Positions 36,801-48,275 are shown, numbered from the stretch's first letter. The stretch is 64,000 bases of DNA from Sialis fuliginosa (GCA_961205875.1 OY540812.1:16988001-17052000), one strand, 5' to 3'. Notes: a model not told the origin generated them from the letters alone. Numbers and translations are program-made.

Positions 36801-37755
36801 GGTTTGGTTATACATTTTAACGTGCCACATGCCTTGATATAAAAAAAATATTTTGTTTACCTAGCTTCTCCTTAGCGTCAACCCTGAAAAATTATTTTTT
36901 CAACAAAGTACATCTTTTACTAGAAGGCATTATTTGACATGTTCAGTAAAAATTTCAAGTTACTAGCTTATATAGTTAACGAGATATTTTGCTTTGACTG
37001 AAAATGACGGACAGACGGGCGACAAAGTGAGATTAATAGGGTTTCTTCGGAACCCTAAAAAAGAGTTTGTTCATTATTTTAATTTTAATAACACATTTAT
37101 TATACCAATAATTTTTCCAACTACTAACATAACTTTTTCAATTACATATAAATACATATTCATGTTAGAAATGTATTAAATAGATCAGTCGCGCCCGACA
37201 GAAGGTTAAAAATAAAATAATAGTACGAATCACAAGTCACAACGTGTGAAATAGTTAAAGCCGCGTCAATGTTTACATTAACATGAACAGAAACTAGTAA
37301 TATATATATTAAACTGGTTTGGGTAAAGGCGGAGCTTAAGCTTTGTGTGCTGTCAAGCGAGGGGCACGGGACGGATAATTTTGTATCTTGGATAATAAGT
37401 TAGTTCAAGTTCCGATTGTAAGATGGCTTGAGTGCTGCCACCTAGAGCTTGGAACATCGTCCCCGTTTCATCAAAATACATTGCGTTGTTTCTCTTGTTA
37501 TTCTTTACTCAATGTCGTAACTTAAAATTATTTTTCAGTGGTCTTGATATAAAAGCAACGCTAAGCTGGTTTGGAGTCAGTGAAGAATTTATTAATAGTA
37601 AGTTTGCTACAGGTACTGGGACATTTGTTGCTGCCTACGCCGTACACAAACTGTTTTCACCTGTACGTCTTAGTATAACTATTGCGTCAGTTCCATTCAT
37701 TGTTAGGTATTTACGCCGCATAGGTTTTTTAAAAACACCTCATCGTGTACAATAA
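27838..37755 (+). CDS. FAM210A/B homolog: FAM210 (DUF1279) mitochondrial membrane protein, four exons
   Basis: Exons are 27838-27910, 28028-28426, 29048-29201 and 37539-37755; splice phases all fit and the product is 280 residues. The start was set at ATG 27838 because the frame upstream is repeat-derived; the first residues (MNSGRFIIKNKNLLLATSSK) are basic and hydroxylated like a mitochondrial presequence. Residues about 168-262 form the DUF1279 region: KRFVKEYGSTVIVFHVTISL, then YVAVSSGLDI, FATGTGTFVAAYAVHKL, and SPVRLSITIASVPFIVRYL. This closely follows FAM210A/B, which act in mitochondria. Exon 2 supplies a long N-terminal part (residues 25-157) that I do not recognise. The last intron (29202-37538) is 8337 bp because of an 8271-bp transposon insertion; without it and one target copy it would be 59 bp. 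Whether the copy is A- or B-type is not resolved. Confidence 0.88.
29244..29317. repeat. Duplicated 37-bp left end of the tandem element
   Basis: The 37-bp segment 29244-29280 (the left terminal repeat plus GTATACG) is repeated directly at 29281-29317. The second body copy at 33413 starts at GTATACGGGAG and lacks this left end altogether, so the array holds two left ends at its left edge and none at its internal junction. Confidence 0.85.
29311..33412. repeat. 4102-bp tandem repeat unit, copy 1
   Basis: This unit starts GTATACGGGAG and ends TTTACTCAATG. It carries its own mosaic of older repeats: two stretches ending in CACTTTCGCATATGTAATAT or CACTTTCGCATTTATAATAT (about 30340-30465 and 31850-32000) of the kind found at insect retroelement 3' ends, and diverged internal duplications at 32010-32240 and 32270-32500 (shared TTGACTTTAGTATTT and TTTTGAGTTAGAAAAAAAAT). 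The 32.0-32.9 kb part is also related to 52950-53690. Confidence 0.85.
30448..30783 (+). pseudogene. Cys-rich frame inside the tandem unit (also at 34550-34885)
   Basis: An open frame without an obvious start runs through IKDFTISITKHYILKGK and KRRKPHVKSRLETLKACSNC to a stop at 30783. It contains C-x2-C-x7-C-x2-C-x5-C (CSNC, CKEC, FRC), which looks like a small zinc-binding module such as those at the C-terminus of piggyBac-type transposases. I cannot assign it firmly. An identical copy lies 4102 bp downstream. It is probably the remnant of a transposase tail; it may also be an unrelated fragment captured by the element. Confidence 0.35.
33413..37514. repeat. 4102-bp tandem repeat unit, copy 2
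   Basis: Identical to copy 1 wherever I compared it, including long homopolymer runs and all open frames. It follows directly after the right terminal repeat of copy 1 with no left terminal repeat between. Its right edge is the true end of the insertion, followed by the TCGTAAC target copy and, 24 bases on, the FAM210 exon 4 boundary. Confidence 0.85.
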
Positions 37756-39032
37756 TTTATTATGAAGAAAGTATATCATAATAATTGTTTTCATATTATA
37801 TTTAAATAATATATATCCAGGTATTCTTCTACTTACAACTATATGCAAAATAATAATTTATGTTATTTCATCAATCATTTGTGGAAAGTTTGTTATTTAC
37901 TTGATTTTGATATTTTATATGAAATCTTGATCTATGACCAAAGTCATAGCCCTCACATCTTATTGCGGGCTTCCAAGTTAAGAAACTAAACACATATTTT
38001 TAACATAAAAAAATTTCTGACTCGCCACTCCCACAAGCAAAAGCCCTGTTAGTCTCCCGCTGTGGAGACCATGACCAAAGTATTGGAATGGAACTCTATA
38101 GTTAGTTGAGAACTAGTTATTATACCTGTATATGTATTTATATATATATATATAATAATTTGTAAAATGGCTGTGTTGAATTGAATATATTTGCCATGAA
38201 TGTGACTTTTTCATGTAGGTAAGGTGATGGTTAAAAATTATTTAACAATATCACATTTTTTTTTTGTATTTATATTACATAGGTTTGTGTAATTGGTATA
38301 CATTTTTAATAGTTTATTTTTTCAAAATAGAAATACAACAAAATAAGTTAACAATATAGTCATAAAAAGTTATATATGTGTATAATAAATATTATTCAAG
38401 CCTCACAATATCATAAAATTGGCAATTGTATAGAGCAAAGAATATATATACTAAAGATATTGAAAAGAGAGAAAATTTCTATATTCTATAAAAATATTAC
38501 AATTACATGTAAGAGTGTACGTATATTAATTAGAGGCAGTCTGAAAATGTGTATATTAAGCTAATTGAACATTTTAATTTTTAAATTAAGTATGTTAGTG
38601 CAATAGAAATAACTAACATTTATAGGAGTATGAAAGTGGACCTAAAATATTCGTGCACCCTGGATTGTATCATTTTAATAGGATTAATATCATGAATTCA
38701 GATCTATAAAAAAGTTTTGTTTTCAATTATAGACAACAAAATATTTTGTAACGAAGACTTATTTATAGTGATTTTTAATATCGTATTATTATTATGAGTA
38801 TGTAATTTTTTCAACTATTTATATCATATTAAATTACTAAAATAAAGATTAAAAATGGTATTGCTTTATTTATTTGTTCTTAGTGCGGACACTGCAGACA
38901 ATATAGTTTATCAAATTGCAAAATTTAGTTAGGAATTAATATTTTCCATGAGGTTATTTGGCCCACATTTTTTATTTTGATTAAATTACTATCTCAGAAT
39001 AATGACTTGTTCAAAGCTTAATAATTATAATG
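37756..39032. other. Convergent 3' ends of FAM210 and MPPE1
   Basis: AATAAA at 38841-38846 (+) is a candidate poly(A) signal for FAM210, giving a 3' UTR of about 1.1 kb. TTTATT at 38865-38870 is AATAAA on the minus strand and would serve MPPE1, about 160 bp past its stop. The two signals lie some 20 bp apart, so the transcripts probably end tail to tail or overlap slightly. No other gene is seen here. Confidence 0.55.
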
Positions 39033-40908
39033 TCAGTGTCTTTTAAAAAACTTATATCTGCCAGTCCAAAAATATTTCCTAAACATACGACGATATGAAA
39101 ATATAGCATAAAATACTAGAATTAATGAACTATAATGGTATATTGCAATTACTGTAGATTCTTCTGGCATGTGGCACTTTGAGATTGCATAGTTATTTGT
39201 TGTTATATTTGCCTAAAAAATAAAATTCATTAAGACAAACTTCATATATGACCAAGTCAGTAGTGGACTAAGGGTGGGGGAGGGGTCGTCCGCCCTGGAC
39301 ACTAGGTGATATTGAGGCCCTACTATAACATTCCCCTATAGGACACAACCTTCCTTAGTCTGCCACTGGACCACGAAAAAAATATGACTGTATGAAACTT
39401 TATTACTGAATTTTTGCCCTCTATTGAAATTTCTTATATAAATCCATCAATTTGACAGCTTTGGTAAATCTAGTATTATACTCATGTACATCAATTGCTT
39501 TTATCAAACTATTTACATTTATGTAAGTGGCCAATAAGTAAACAAGTTTATTTTTCAACATGCTCAATAGTATATTATCCAGTATCTTTATGAGAACATT
39601 GTCCAGTATATAAAACATATCTACATACCAAAATAAAGCTAGGATTATTTTTATTTCTCCAACTAAATGATGAAATAGAGATCTCTTCAGTTTTTAAACC
39701 TGTGTGCCCGGTGTGAATTCTATGACATGAGTGATGAGTATGTCCACCTATCGCAAGTCTTGGCTCTAAAGTCCGTAGTAAAGTGTCCGTAGCTTCTTTA
39801 CTCAAACAATCCCAACGTTCTCTCATAATCATTGTTTGTTCTGCTTCAGGAGCCATGTCATCACCTTCGTTATCACAACGTAATTTGTCTGATTCCCGGT
39901 AAAGTGGAAAATGCTAAAATATATAAATGCATAATGTTAACTTCCAGCTATATTGTTATTCCATAAGAAAGTGGCCAATAGAATTATTCCTTTCAACTCT
40001 CACTACATCAAAAAATTATAATATCAAATTAACCTGCAGTAATATTGGTCGACTGTATGTACCAAGATGCATATTCTTTCCACAGTTATGTTTCCCTTTT
40101 GTACATTTTAAACGATCTATAATAATACACAGTCATTATTATCATATTTAACAGTATACAAATTTTTAGCTTACTTTCAATGTTATTTATTTGTAACTCT
40201 GCAGGCCGACATAAAAAACAGCCATCACCTTCAAAAGCCATGCTATTAATAAGAACAAAATGATTTCCATATATGGAAACAAGTTTAACAGCAGATGATT
40301 CAAAAGCAGTCGTAAATCTTTCCATTAAATAAGGACTTATTCTAAAAAAAAATTATATTATTTTATAATCATAAATTTGTTAGAATACAATAAATACACA
40401 ATATTAAACAGATTTAAAAAAATAATTTTCATAACTTTTACCACATGCTTATTGTAAAAAATATTTATTAACCCATAATGAAAACCCATATCATGATTGC
40501 CTGCAATGACATAAACTTTTGTTCCTCGAGGAACATAAAATAAACTATGAAATCGTTTAACGTAATATTGAAATTCATCTTTACTGCACCATAATCCTTC
40601 ATCGAAAACATCACCTAAAATGATATTTACTTTTTATTACAAAAATATATAATTAAAATACGTTTTAATTCGCAAAATTTTAACAATAAGTAACCTAAAA
40701 CAAATATAACTTCTGGTTTTAAAAGTTGTACAGATGTTTGAAATGCTCTATGCATTTGCCATTCACGTCTTAATTTATCAAACCAATGTCCATTTCTTGA
40801 TCCTAGTAAATGTAAATCAGCAATAAACATTGTTTTTATTGGTTTATAATATGGTTGAACTGTTATATTAGGCTCAGCTGTGGCTGAATCGATATTTGGC
40901 CAATTACA
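39033..40908 (-). CDS. MPPE1: MPPE1/PGAP5 metallophosphoesterase, six exons, N-terminus missing
   Basis: Minus-strand exons are 40908-40695, 40614-40473, 40341-40175, 40116-40034, 39913-39629 and 39212-39033 (TGA at 39035-39033). All phases agree and 356 residues are seen. Metal-binding motifs follow the calcineurin-like order: FIADLHLLG, GDVFDEG, AGNHDMGFHYG, then LLQHFPLYRESD and GGHTHHSC. SFSWRNKNNPSFIL and YAISKCHMPEE follow, then a C-terminal hydrophobic segment (VIAIYHYSSLILVFYAIFSY) and a basic tail ending FFKRH. This matches PGAP5 along its length. In mammals PGAP5 removes a side-chain ethanolamine-phosphate from GPI anchors so that the proteins can leave the ER. The first exon seen starts at CNWPNID (phase 0), directly after where the family has its N-terminal membrane anchor; that anchor exon lies upstream and was not found. 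The last residues have Lys at -3 only, not a full KKXX signal. Confidence 0.9.
39258..39368. mobile_element. CAGTRGTGGACTAAGG-type MITE, 111 bp
   Basis: CAGTAGTGGACTAAGG at the left and CCTTAGTCTGCCACTG at the right are inverted. The flanks GACCAAGT and GACCACGA agree at six of eight positions, so a decayed 8-bp duplication is likely. It lies in the last intron of MPPE1 (39213-39628). Confidence 0.55.
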
Positions 40909-41840
40909 CTGAAATTATGAAATATTATAAATAACTATTTAACTATTATATTTTATAAATACACACTTGTCTCAGGACAATATAATATATTGCATATTCA
41001 CATAGAAAAAATACAAAAGAGATTCCAAAAAAGATCTTTAAGGGTAACATTTTCTGTAAAAATTACTGAGATTCTGTTTACTGCATATTCTAACTTAAAA
41101 ACTAATGTTTTTTATGGTGTTTGTAAAAAATTACATGACAAAATCAACAAAAATTTTAAATTTGACATTTAACACTGACTGCATCGACTACAGATTCTTT
41201 GACAGTTGCTTTGGCAGATAACACAGAATAAAGATAAGGAGTGTCGATAGATACAAAAATACATATGTACATACTTAGATACTCTAAATGGTAACTCAAA
41301 GTATATAAAGATATGGTAGCCTCATCAGCTCCTTGACCAATCATCGTTGGCGCGGGAATTGATGTCACCACGAAAACATATTCAAATTTTATAAATGAGG
41401 CGGTGAGTTCCAAAACTCGTTCGTTCCATTTAAAGATGTCAGTGGATTTTGAAAGAATTTTTAGTATTATTTCATAATGTCAGTTTTGAGCAAAACTCGC
41501 TCAATCATATTATGACATTGTCTTTATATACTTTGTCTTCTACCAATGCCCCTTGCGCTTCTTGGTTACCAATAAAACAAATTGTGACATAATCATTTCC
41601 GTTGTACGTGCATTTGTGTGTTGGCCCGTTGGCCCTCTGTTGGTCCGTCTTGTCCAGTGTCGTCTGTTTGTTCGTATGTACATATTTGTGTGGTTACATC
41701 GGTTGCATTTATTGAATACATAACCTAGCAGTATGCTTTTTTAATATAAATTATTGAAGATATTGAAACTCACGATGATGATTTATTAAAACAGGAATAT
41801 CAGGTATTCATGAAACAATTTTAACTTTTATTTATTTGGT
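40909..41840. other. Upstream region of MPPE1
   Basis: This should contain, or lead to, the missing N-terminal exon of MPPE1, but I found no minus-strand exon with a membrane anchor and phase-0 donor. A plus-strand frame at 40990-41172 (IEKIQKRFQKRSL) weakly recalls LINE reverse-transcriptase sequence. The inverted pair AAACTCGTTCGTTCC / GCAAAACTCGCTCAAT lies around 41415-41510. Confidence 0.3.
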
Positions 41841-43269
41841 TAATACGGAGAGTCTGGGGGTCCTCTGTCAAAAACTCTGAAAATCACGTGTTGATGTGTT
41901 AGAATAGAGTAGAGTATGTTGTATCTATGTTAATATATTATTTAGTGCAATAAATAAACCTAACCTAACCCTACCTGAAAGGGAACCAAATCTACCTGGA
42001 CTACTCTAACTTAAACTAAATAATTAAATATAACACAGCTAAACGTGGCCAGTCGTTTTATAAAATGCGTGATTTATAAAAGTTGTTAAGACTGATCTAT
42101 GGCCGTATTCATAGTTCCTCCTTGAGGAATAAGGATCCCTTGACAACCAAGGCTTCCTTATTTGCTTCCTTATCTCAAGGTAGGTCGCTAGCTTCCTTGA
42201 GGCTCCCTCAAGTCATAGATAAAATACAATTTAACCGTAACGCTGACGACGCGTACATAAACATAACCTATAAATGTAGTTGCACATTTCAATCTATAGT
42301 TTTGTGCTGTCATCACCCTTTCAGACAACGTGAATAAATATAAAAAAAAAGATAATGAACAACGAATTTTAAAAAACACTTTATTTATAAAATAAACATT
42401 ATTAATAACATAAAAATAATATATAATAAGATTTCCTTGTTTTGTCTTCTACGTTTATTATGCAAAATTTGTTGATAACAGTCAAATTATCTGTTACAAC
42501 CACTCTTTATAGCATTAATTTGCTCGTAATTTTCTTATAACAGCTCCATGCATTAATTGCAACGAGGAAGGGCATTTTTAATGATTTTGACACTTAACTT
42601 TAACACACGGGAGCAGGTTCCGAAACTATAAATTTCTTGAGCAGTTAATTTCCTACAACTCTTCATTAGTTAAGGGTTTGCCATTTAATTTTAACAAAGT
42701 ATGAATATCAACAACACCTTTGATGCCTTCGGAAATGGCTATAAACTAATTTCTTCGGTGGTATTTTGAATATTATGTTCATAATTGATGTAATCTTCAA
42801 CAATTTATCTGAAACTTTTTCTGAACACCCTTCTTACATAAAATTTTACCATTTTGCATTCAAAATAAATGAACAATAGTTAAATTTTTCTTCATTTTTA
42901 CTGAATTAGTTAATAATAATAATTTAAAAAGTCTAATGACAGAACAAAAATAACCAACAAAACACATAAATACAACTAATTTTCCGTGTGAAATTAGTTG
43001 CACGCATTATAAAACGGCGCTACCATTTGTAGGTCACTAAAAATTCTTAGAATATTCGTTCCTCGATGAAGGAAGCCTTGAGATTTGACTATGAAACAAG
43101 GGAGCCTTGGATATCTGAGGAAGCCTTGATCAAGGCTTCCTTATACCTTGAGATAAGGAACGTTTATGAATACGGCCAATAGTCACGCATGCGCGTCAAC
43201 CCTATTCTGAATAACTATATACGTGATTTTTCACAAATCTGACAGAGGACCCTCAGACTCTCCGTATTA
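41841..43269. mobile_element. TIR element with TAATACGGAGAGTCTG ends, carrying a nested element
   Basis: TAATACGGAGAGTCTGGGGG at 41841 is matched by CTCAGACTCTCCGTATTA at 43252-43269, and the match continues inward through TCCTCTGTCA. The interior contains a second complete element (42101-43177), so the outer element proper is about 350 bp. A CCTAACCTAACCC telomere-like run at 41958-41972 lies just inside. No target duplication is clear, because the inverted match extends into the flanks. Confidence 0.65.
42101..43177. mobile_element. Nested TIR element with GGCCGTATTCAT ends, 1.08 kb
   Basis: GGCCGTATTCATAGTTCC at the left and TTTATGAATACGGCC at the right are inverted copies. Sub-terminal blocks are also paired (CAAGGCTTCCTTA / CAAGGCTTCCTTA with AAGGAAGCC variants). 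Ends of the GGCCGTATTCATAA type occur in insect PIF/Harbinger-like elements. The internal minus strand has broken frames only. Confidence 0.6.
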
Positions 43270-43850
43270 GCCATTTATTTTTGTATTGAACATTAGTGTG
43301 TGCTTTAGACTGCAATCGCACATACTGCAGTAACTTGCAGTATTATACTGCTTGTAGAAAACTTTTAATTCATTCTAATCTAACTGGTCACATAAATAAT
43401 ATTTTGTATAAGTACACATGGTCAGCTAGATATGAATGCATTGAATATATTATACAAGTAATAAATGTGGCCGTATGAACAGTACATTACATTCATTAAT
43501 CCATAATGGAAAAATAATTTGTTTTATATATTATAATATAAATATTTATTATGTTGTAAAGAAGTTGAAAACGACTGTTTATAGTGAAGAGAAATAGAAA
43601 ATAAGTAGTATTATATTTATTATTCTTTTTTTATATTACATACAATAATATTAATAACAACATTTTTTGCAGCTTCATGTATGATACACGATGGTAATAA
43701 TTACTCCTGCTACTCTTGTTATGAGGTCATTTTTGTTTACTACATATGTACCAGTGTACGATCTCATAAATATAACAGTATGAATATAGTAATATGGCCG
43801 TACATTAAAATCTCTTGAATTGAAACATAACAGCATACAACATTATATAT
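43270..43850. other. Gene-free AT-rich stretch
   Basis: I see no coding sequence, RNA gene or repeat boundary here. Confidence 0.4.
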
Positions 43851-44251
43851 GTTTCATAGTGGTATCATTTATAAGGTCGTTCACGGATTCAGAAAATACT
43901 AGTGGCCGATCTTATAAGTGTGACCAATGTGAAGTTAAAATATGCAAGAAGTGGGAATTTTCAAATACCAGTTGATACATGCGAGCAACTAGAGATGAGA
44001 AAAATAAATTGTTTTAATGATAATTAATCATTTGAATCAGTTCAGTAAAATAATTTGTTCAGAGACTCATTGACTGAAAGATTTGAATAAAAATATTTAG
44101 AATTAGTTGTCATGTGAGTATTAATTAAAGAACGGAACTTGAAATCTTAAACATTACAGCAAACAAATGTTTCATAGTGGTATCATTTATAAGATCGCTC
44201 ACGGATTCAGAAAATACTAGTGGCCGATCTTATAAGTGTGATCAATGTGAA
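43851..44251. repeat. Duplicated 83-bp hairpin module, 318 bp apart
   Basis: 43851-43933 and 44169-44251 are near-identical (GTTTCATAGTGGTATCATTT through TGTGAYCAATGTGAA). Each copy is itself a small hairpin: TTATAAGATCG pairs with CGATCTTATAA around a 28-base loop. Flanking sequence between the copies is only weakly similar, so this is an old duplication with a better-conserved hairpin core. Confidence 0.6.
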
Positions 44252-46421
44252 TTATATTGTTAAAAAATGATCCACGACTAGAACTGGAAAATTTTAAATA
44301 ACCCCAGTTGATGATAAAAATATACAGAATTAATTAACCAGTGAGTAGTAAAAAACGGATCACTTAAACTCATAGATAGTATTAGCATCTTCTGTCATTA
44401 TGCATAACTCACAAAAATAAAAGATACATCACCTTCGGTTGGAGATACGTCATAACTCAAAAATGTCTGCTAGTGAAAGCAATATTAAAGTCAATCGAAC
44501 AACAGGTTTGTGCCACTAAAGAAATGTAACTCTGAAACAAGTGCAGTAACTTTGAGGTTTGATGGTGTACATAAATTCTAAGCGAGCTGTAACTCCAAAT
44601 TGTATATAAGTATATGTCATATGTTGAACCCTTAACACACCAATCTGTTATGCTGTTATGTAATTGTGTACCTCAATTGTCTAGTAGTCTAGTTAAAGAA
44701 AATAAAACTTATATAGGTATATGAGTATGAATATAGTAATAATTAGTTACATATAGAAAAGAGGAGTTATTATTATGTGAAGAGGAGATCATAAAAGATA
44801 AATCTGTCACACAATAAAAAATTAAATTATTAGTCATATTATAATTAATGTAATTTATTTAAAAGGACGTAAGAACAATATACATATATTAATTTAATTA
44901 ACACAAATTCCAATCTTAAAATTACAAATAGTTCCTAATTTGCTCTAAATTATTTAAAACATGAAAAAATTCGATTGCGATTTAAACTACATATATGTAA
45001 ATATTTTTAAAAATATAAAAAATAAATGTAATCACAACCGTTTTTCACCTAAATCATAAATACCTACGTTTTGATATTTACAATAAAATATATTTTTTTG
45101 TAATTTAAAGATTGAATTTCTAAAACTCGTATGAAGTAAAGTTGACTGAAAACTACTGAAATAATAAAATTTACATATTTTTAACATTCACATATTTATG
45201 AAACAGAGTAACATTTATTAAATTTGTTTTAACAATGTGAGTAATTTCTTATATACAAAATAGAAGAGTTACACAAAATTTTCTTTGATGAGCAGTAAGT
45301 AAATACGTTCCGTCGTATTTTAAAACAAATCAAAAAGATGCCATTAGAAAATATATTAATTAAACAGAAAAATGGTACATGCTTCATAATTATAAATCTT
45401 TTATTTCAATAGAGATGGTTATATTATTAACTATGAATTAATGTAAACATTGGAATAAGAGGAGGGACGTGAAATTCAACAAAGTGTGTATCTTTAACAA
45501 AATAAATATACATAGTTTCATTTTTCTGTTAAAATTTCACCATACGTATATTGTATTATATATATTAACTAATATTTATTAACAAACAACTATACTAACT
45601 AATATCACAAAATTATACATTGTTACAAACCTTCTCAACTGTCAAAATATTTAAACTGACCAATTACACAAAATCAGGATGTGTATTTTCAATATCAATA
45701 TAAGTAAACAACAATTTATATTTTATACATCTAATTGTCTTTTTGTGAAAAAATATATCATTATTTTTGCTAATTCATTGACTTTTTGCTGGCTACGGTA
45801 AACGCATTTCCACCCAGGAAATTATTTGTGTGATTTAAGTACTTAAATAATTGTAACAGTTTAACAAAGAGTTTACAATTAATTTGGCTTGTTAATGTAC
45901 ATTATTATTATATAGTATATATTATAACTTTTATGAAACGTGTGCCATTCTATACAATAATAAACAGAGTATTATGTTATATAAGCATACATCCACTTTA
46001 ACTTCATTTTTAACATTAATCAACATTTATATTAAGTTTGGCACTGTTTAGACATATACTTTAATATAATTTATTTGAGATCATTTTCTTCTGGAAAATT
46101 TCTTAAAATTATGAAGAAAAATAATATTTATTTTACATAATAAATAATATTAATACAGTGACAGATGGCAGTATATAGGTCGTAGGTATATTGATGAAGC
46201 CGATAAAATTCAGTTTTACCTCATTGTTGTATGATAGATTATCAATCTAATAATAGCTCACGACAAAACCCGAATGCGTCCACCTTTTTCACCGGCTTTA
46301 TCGAAATTTCTCTGTTAACCGCCATTGCAATAATCTTTCGAATACATTTATCAAAATTTTGTATGACAATATTATCAGACTATCGTAATTAAAGTGACTA
46401 GACGTATATACTGATTTTTTA
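44252..46421. other. Gene-free AT-rich stretch
   Basis: More than 2 kb of very AT-rich sequence with no protein-like frame and no clear repeat on either strand. Confidence 0.45.
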
Positions 46422-46688
46422 CAGTGGCGGACTAAGGTAGGTTGGTAAAATGTTAGTTATGCACCTCTCACAGAAATTAGAATAACCTTTTTTTTCGTTG
46501 CCACTTCAATTTTGACTCCTACAAAAACAAAATTTTGTACCCCCCTAATAAATCTGAAAACCTTTTTGTCGTTGTCGAACTCAATATTCATGCGTCACTT
46601 TTTTATCTCTCTCAAAATTTTCTATTTCGTCCTTCCCCCTCCCTTATACCTTGTTACTAGGGGTACCCCCCCCCCTAGTCCGCCACTG
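46422..46688. mobile_element. CAGTGGCGGACTAAGG-type hAT-like MITE
   Basis: CAGTGGCGGACTAAGG at the left pairs with CTAGTCCGCCACTG at the right. The terminus belongs to the same family as 39258-39368 and the single end at 26061. No target duplication was seen. The interior has cytosine runs (CCCCCCCCC at about 46665) and no coding sequence. Confidence 0.6.
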
Positions 46689-46745
46689 ATGTCGGGTATT
46701 ATAAAAAATTTGCTCTAGATCAAAAACTAAACTAATGGTATATGT

Positions 46746-47274
46746 GAGTATGTTTACACAGCGCTGTTATTCCGATTTTACTGTAACCGATGTAGTCAAA
46801 CCGGGTTTAAAAATGCGTGTAGATAACGCATTACACCTAACATAACTGATCAGGTTTAGTTATGCTATTCCTCTTGACCTACGGACATAGCATAACTAAA
46901 CCGGAATAAAGACGAGTATAAACTGTATGGACATAGTTATACTTATATCTATCTATCCAACCCTCAAAAATATAAGTATCTACGGAGTATAGAGATTTCA
47001 TCGTAATGCACTTCGCATTTACCTACATTTGAAAAATCGTCAGTTAAAACACCTGAAACGAAGAGGTGGAAAACAAAAAAAAACTTGATTTGTGGGACGT
47101 AGAGGAGACGAAGTATTTTTGGGGTTTCTTGTTGGTATGCTATCGTACTTCAAATTGGAATTATAATTCCAGCTGGCGTTACTTATTCTCGTATGTATAA
47201 ACAGTATCGCTTAATACGGTTTCACTACATCGGTTACAGTAAAACCGGAACAACAGCGCTGTGTAAACGTACTC
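46746..47274. mobile_element. TIR element with GTTTACACAGCGCTGTT ends
   Basis: GAGTATGTTTACACAGCGC at 46746 and GCGCTGTGTAAACGTACTC at the right are inverted, and pairing continues for about 60 bp (TTTTACTGTAACCGATGTAG / CTACATCGGTTACAGTAAAA). The 529-bp element is non-coding, with a third internal TAGTTATGC / GCATAACTA pair. TGT on both sides is at most a 3-bp duplication. Confidence 0.65.
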
Positions 47275-48275
47275 TGTGAGGTGTAGTATTAAATATATAA
47301 TGTAAGTTTTATACTTTTTTGTGGCGTACCCTTGTCACTACTGCTTTTAAATAATTGATTTCTACTTAATGCGCACGTGAAAAATATTGCTATACGGATT
47401 GTACATTTTTAATCAGGAATTGTAATTTTTCCTAAAATTTGAGTCCCAGTTTTCTCCGTGTAAGAACTGGCATTTTTATTTAACACCCCGCAGATAGTGT
47501 TAGCTTAGCTTTGTCTCAAGAGAAAATTCTTTATAATACCGGACATTAGAGGTAATAACTAAAAAATGGTCGCAAAAATTACTTTATAAGTATTTGAACT
47601 TTGAATAAAAATGTTATGAAAAATAAACATTATTGATTCAGTAAGTCGTAAGTCGATGCCTATCTGCACGTTACTGCACAAAGTAACTTTTAGAATTGCT
47701 TTGAGAGAGCTGCACACTTAAATAACCCATGTAGTTAAGTACTGATTTTAATGGTTATATTTTATGCTTAGATGTCAAATAATTCTGTGGAAAAAAATCG
47801 GATCAAATAAAAAAATCATTTTGAAGCCGAAACTACAACAGATTTTTTTTTTAATTTTTAATTCTGTGTTCTTGCAAAAAAAAAAATTTTTTTGTTTGCT
47901 ATAAATAATAACAATATAATGTTTTTTATTTAATTTTGTACGACAGTTTTTATCGTAATTTGTGAGTTATGAATATTGCCTATTTTTTTGATGTGTGTAA
48001 ATAATCAGTTGACGTTGATTAATTTCACTTTGAAAAAATGCTTCCAATTTAAGGATTAGTTTTATGAACTCGGTAATTAGTTTTTTACGAAAGATTACTG
48101 ATAATTTTACCTGGATTATTTAATGTAAGTACCTAAACGAAAAATTAAATTTTTCTTTAAATTAAATTTAAAACTAATTATTATTATATATGACATCATA
48201 AATATTTTTTGTTATTATTATTTTATAAAAAAGTTTAATTTACGAACATTTTATAAAGTTTAAAAATACTGTTTC
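47275..48275. other. Gene-free AT-rich stretch
   Basis: No gene or repeat boundary is supported here. Confidence 0.4.

Larger units (their letters stand above)
29244..37514. mobile_element. TIR element as a 4.1-kb tandem dimer in FAM210 intron 3
   Basis: The 7-bp repeat TCGTAAC flanks the insertion exactly (29237-29243 and 37515-37521). Ends are inverted repeats: CATTGAGTAAAAAATAACAA at the left and the complement CATTGAGTAAAGAATAACAA at the right, about 30 bp with one mismatch. The body is a 4102-bp unit present twice, 29311-33412 and 33413-37514, with every reading frame I compared identical. No full transposase is present. The 7-bp duplication does not fit the standard sizes of hAT (8), Tc1 (TA) or piggyBac (TTAA); Dada-type elements (6-7 bp) are one possibility. 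Confidence 0.85.

Noticed and set aside
29311-37514. CRISPR-like or satellite array
   Set aside because: Only two copies of a 4.1-kb unit exist with no spacers, and terminal repeats with a target duplication mark it as a transposon insertion.
40990-41172. Plus-strand frame with IEKIQKRFQKRSL, possible LINE remnant
   Set aside because: Similarity is too short to call; no YG-x-WG or NTR motif accompanies it, unlike 5880-6271.
41156-41413. Minus-strand 85-codon frame just upstream of MPPE1
   Set aside because: Its position suggested the missing N-terminal exon, but it has no suitable membrane anchor followed by a phase-0 donor.
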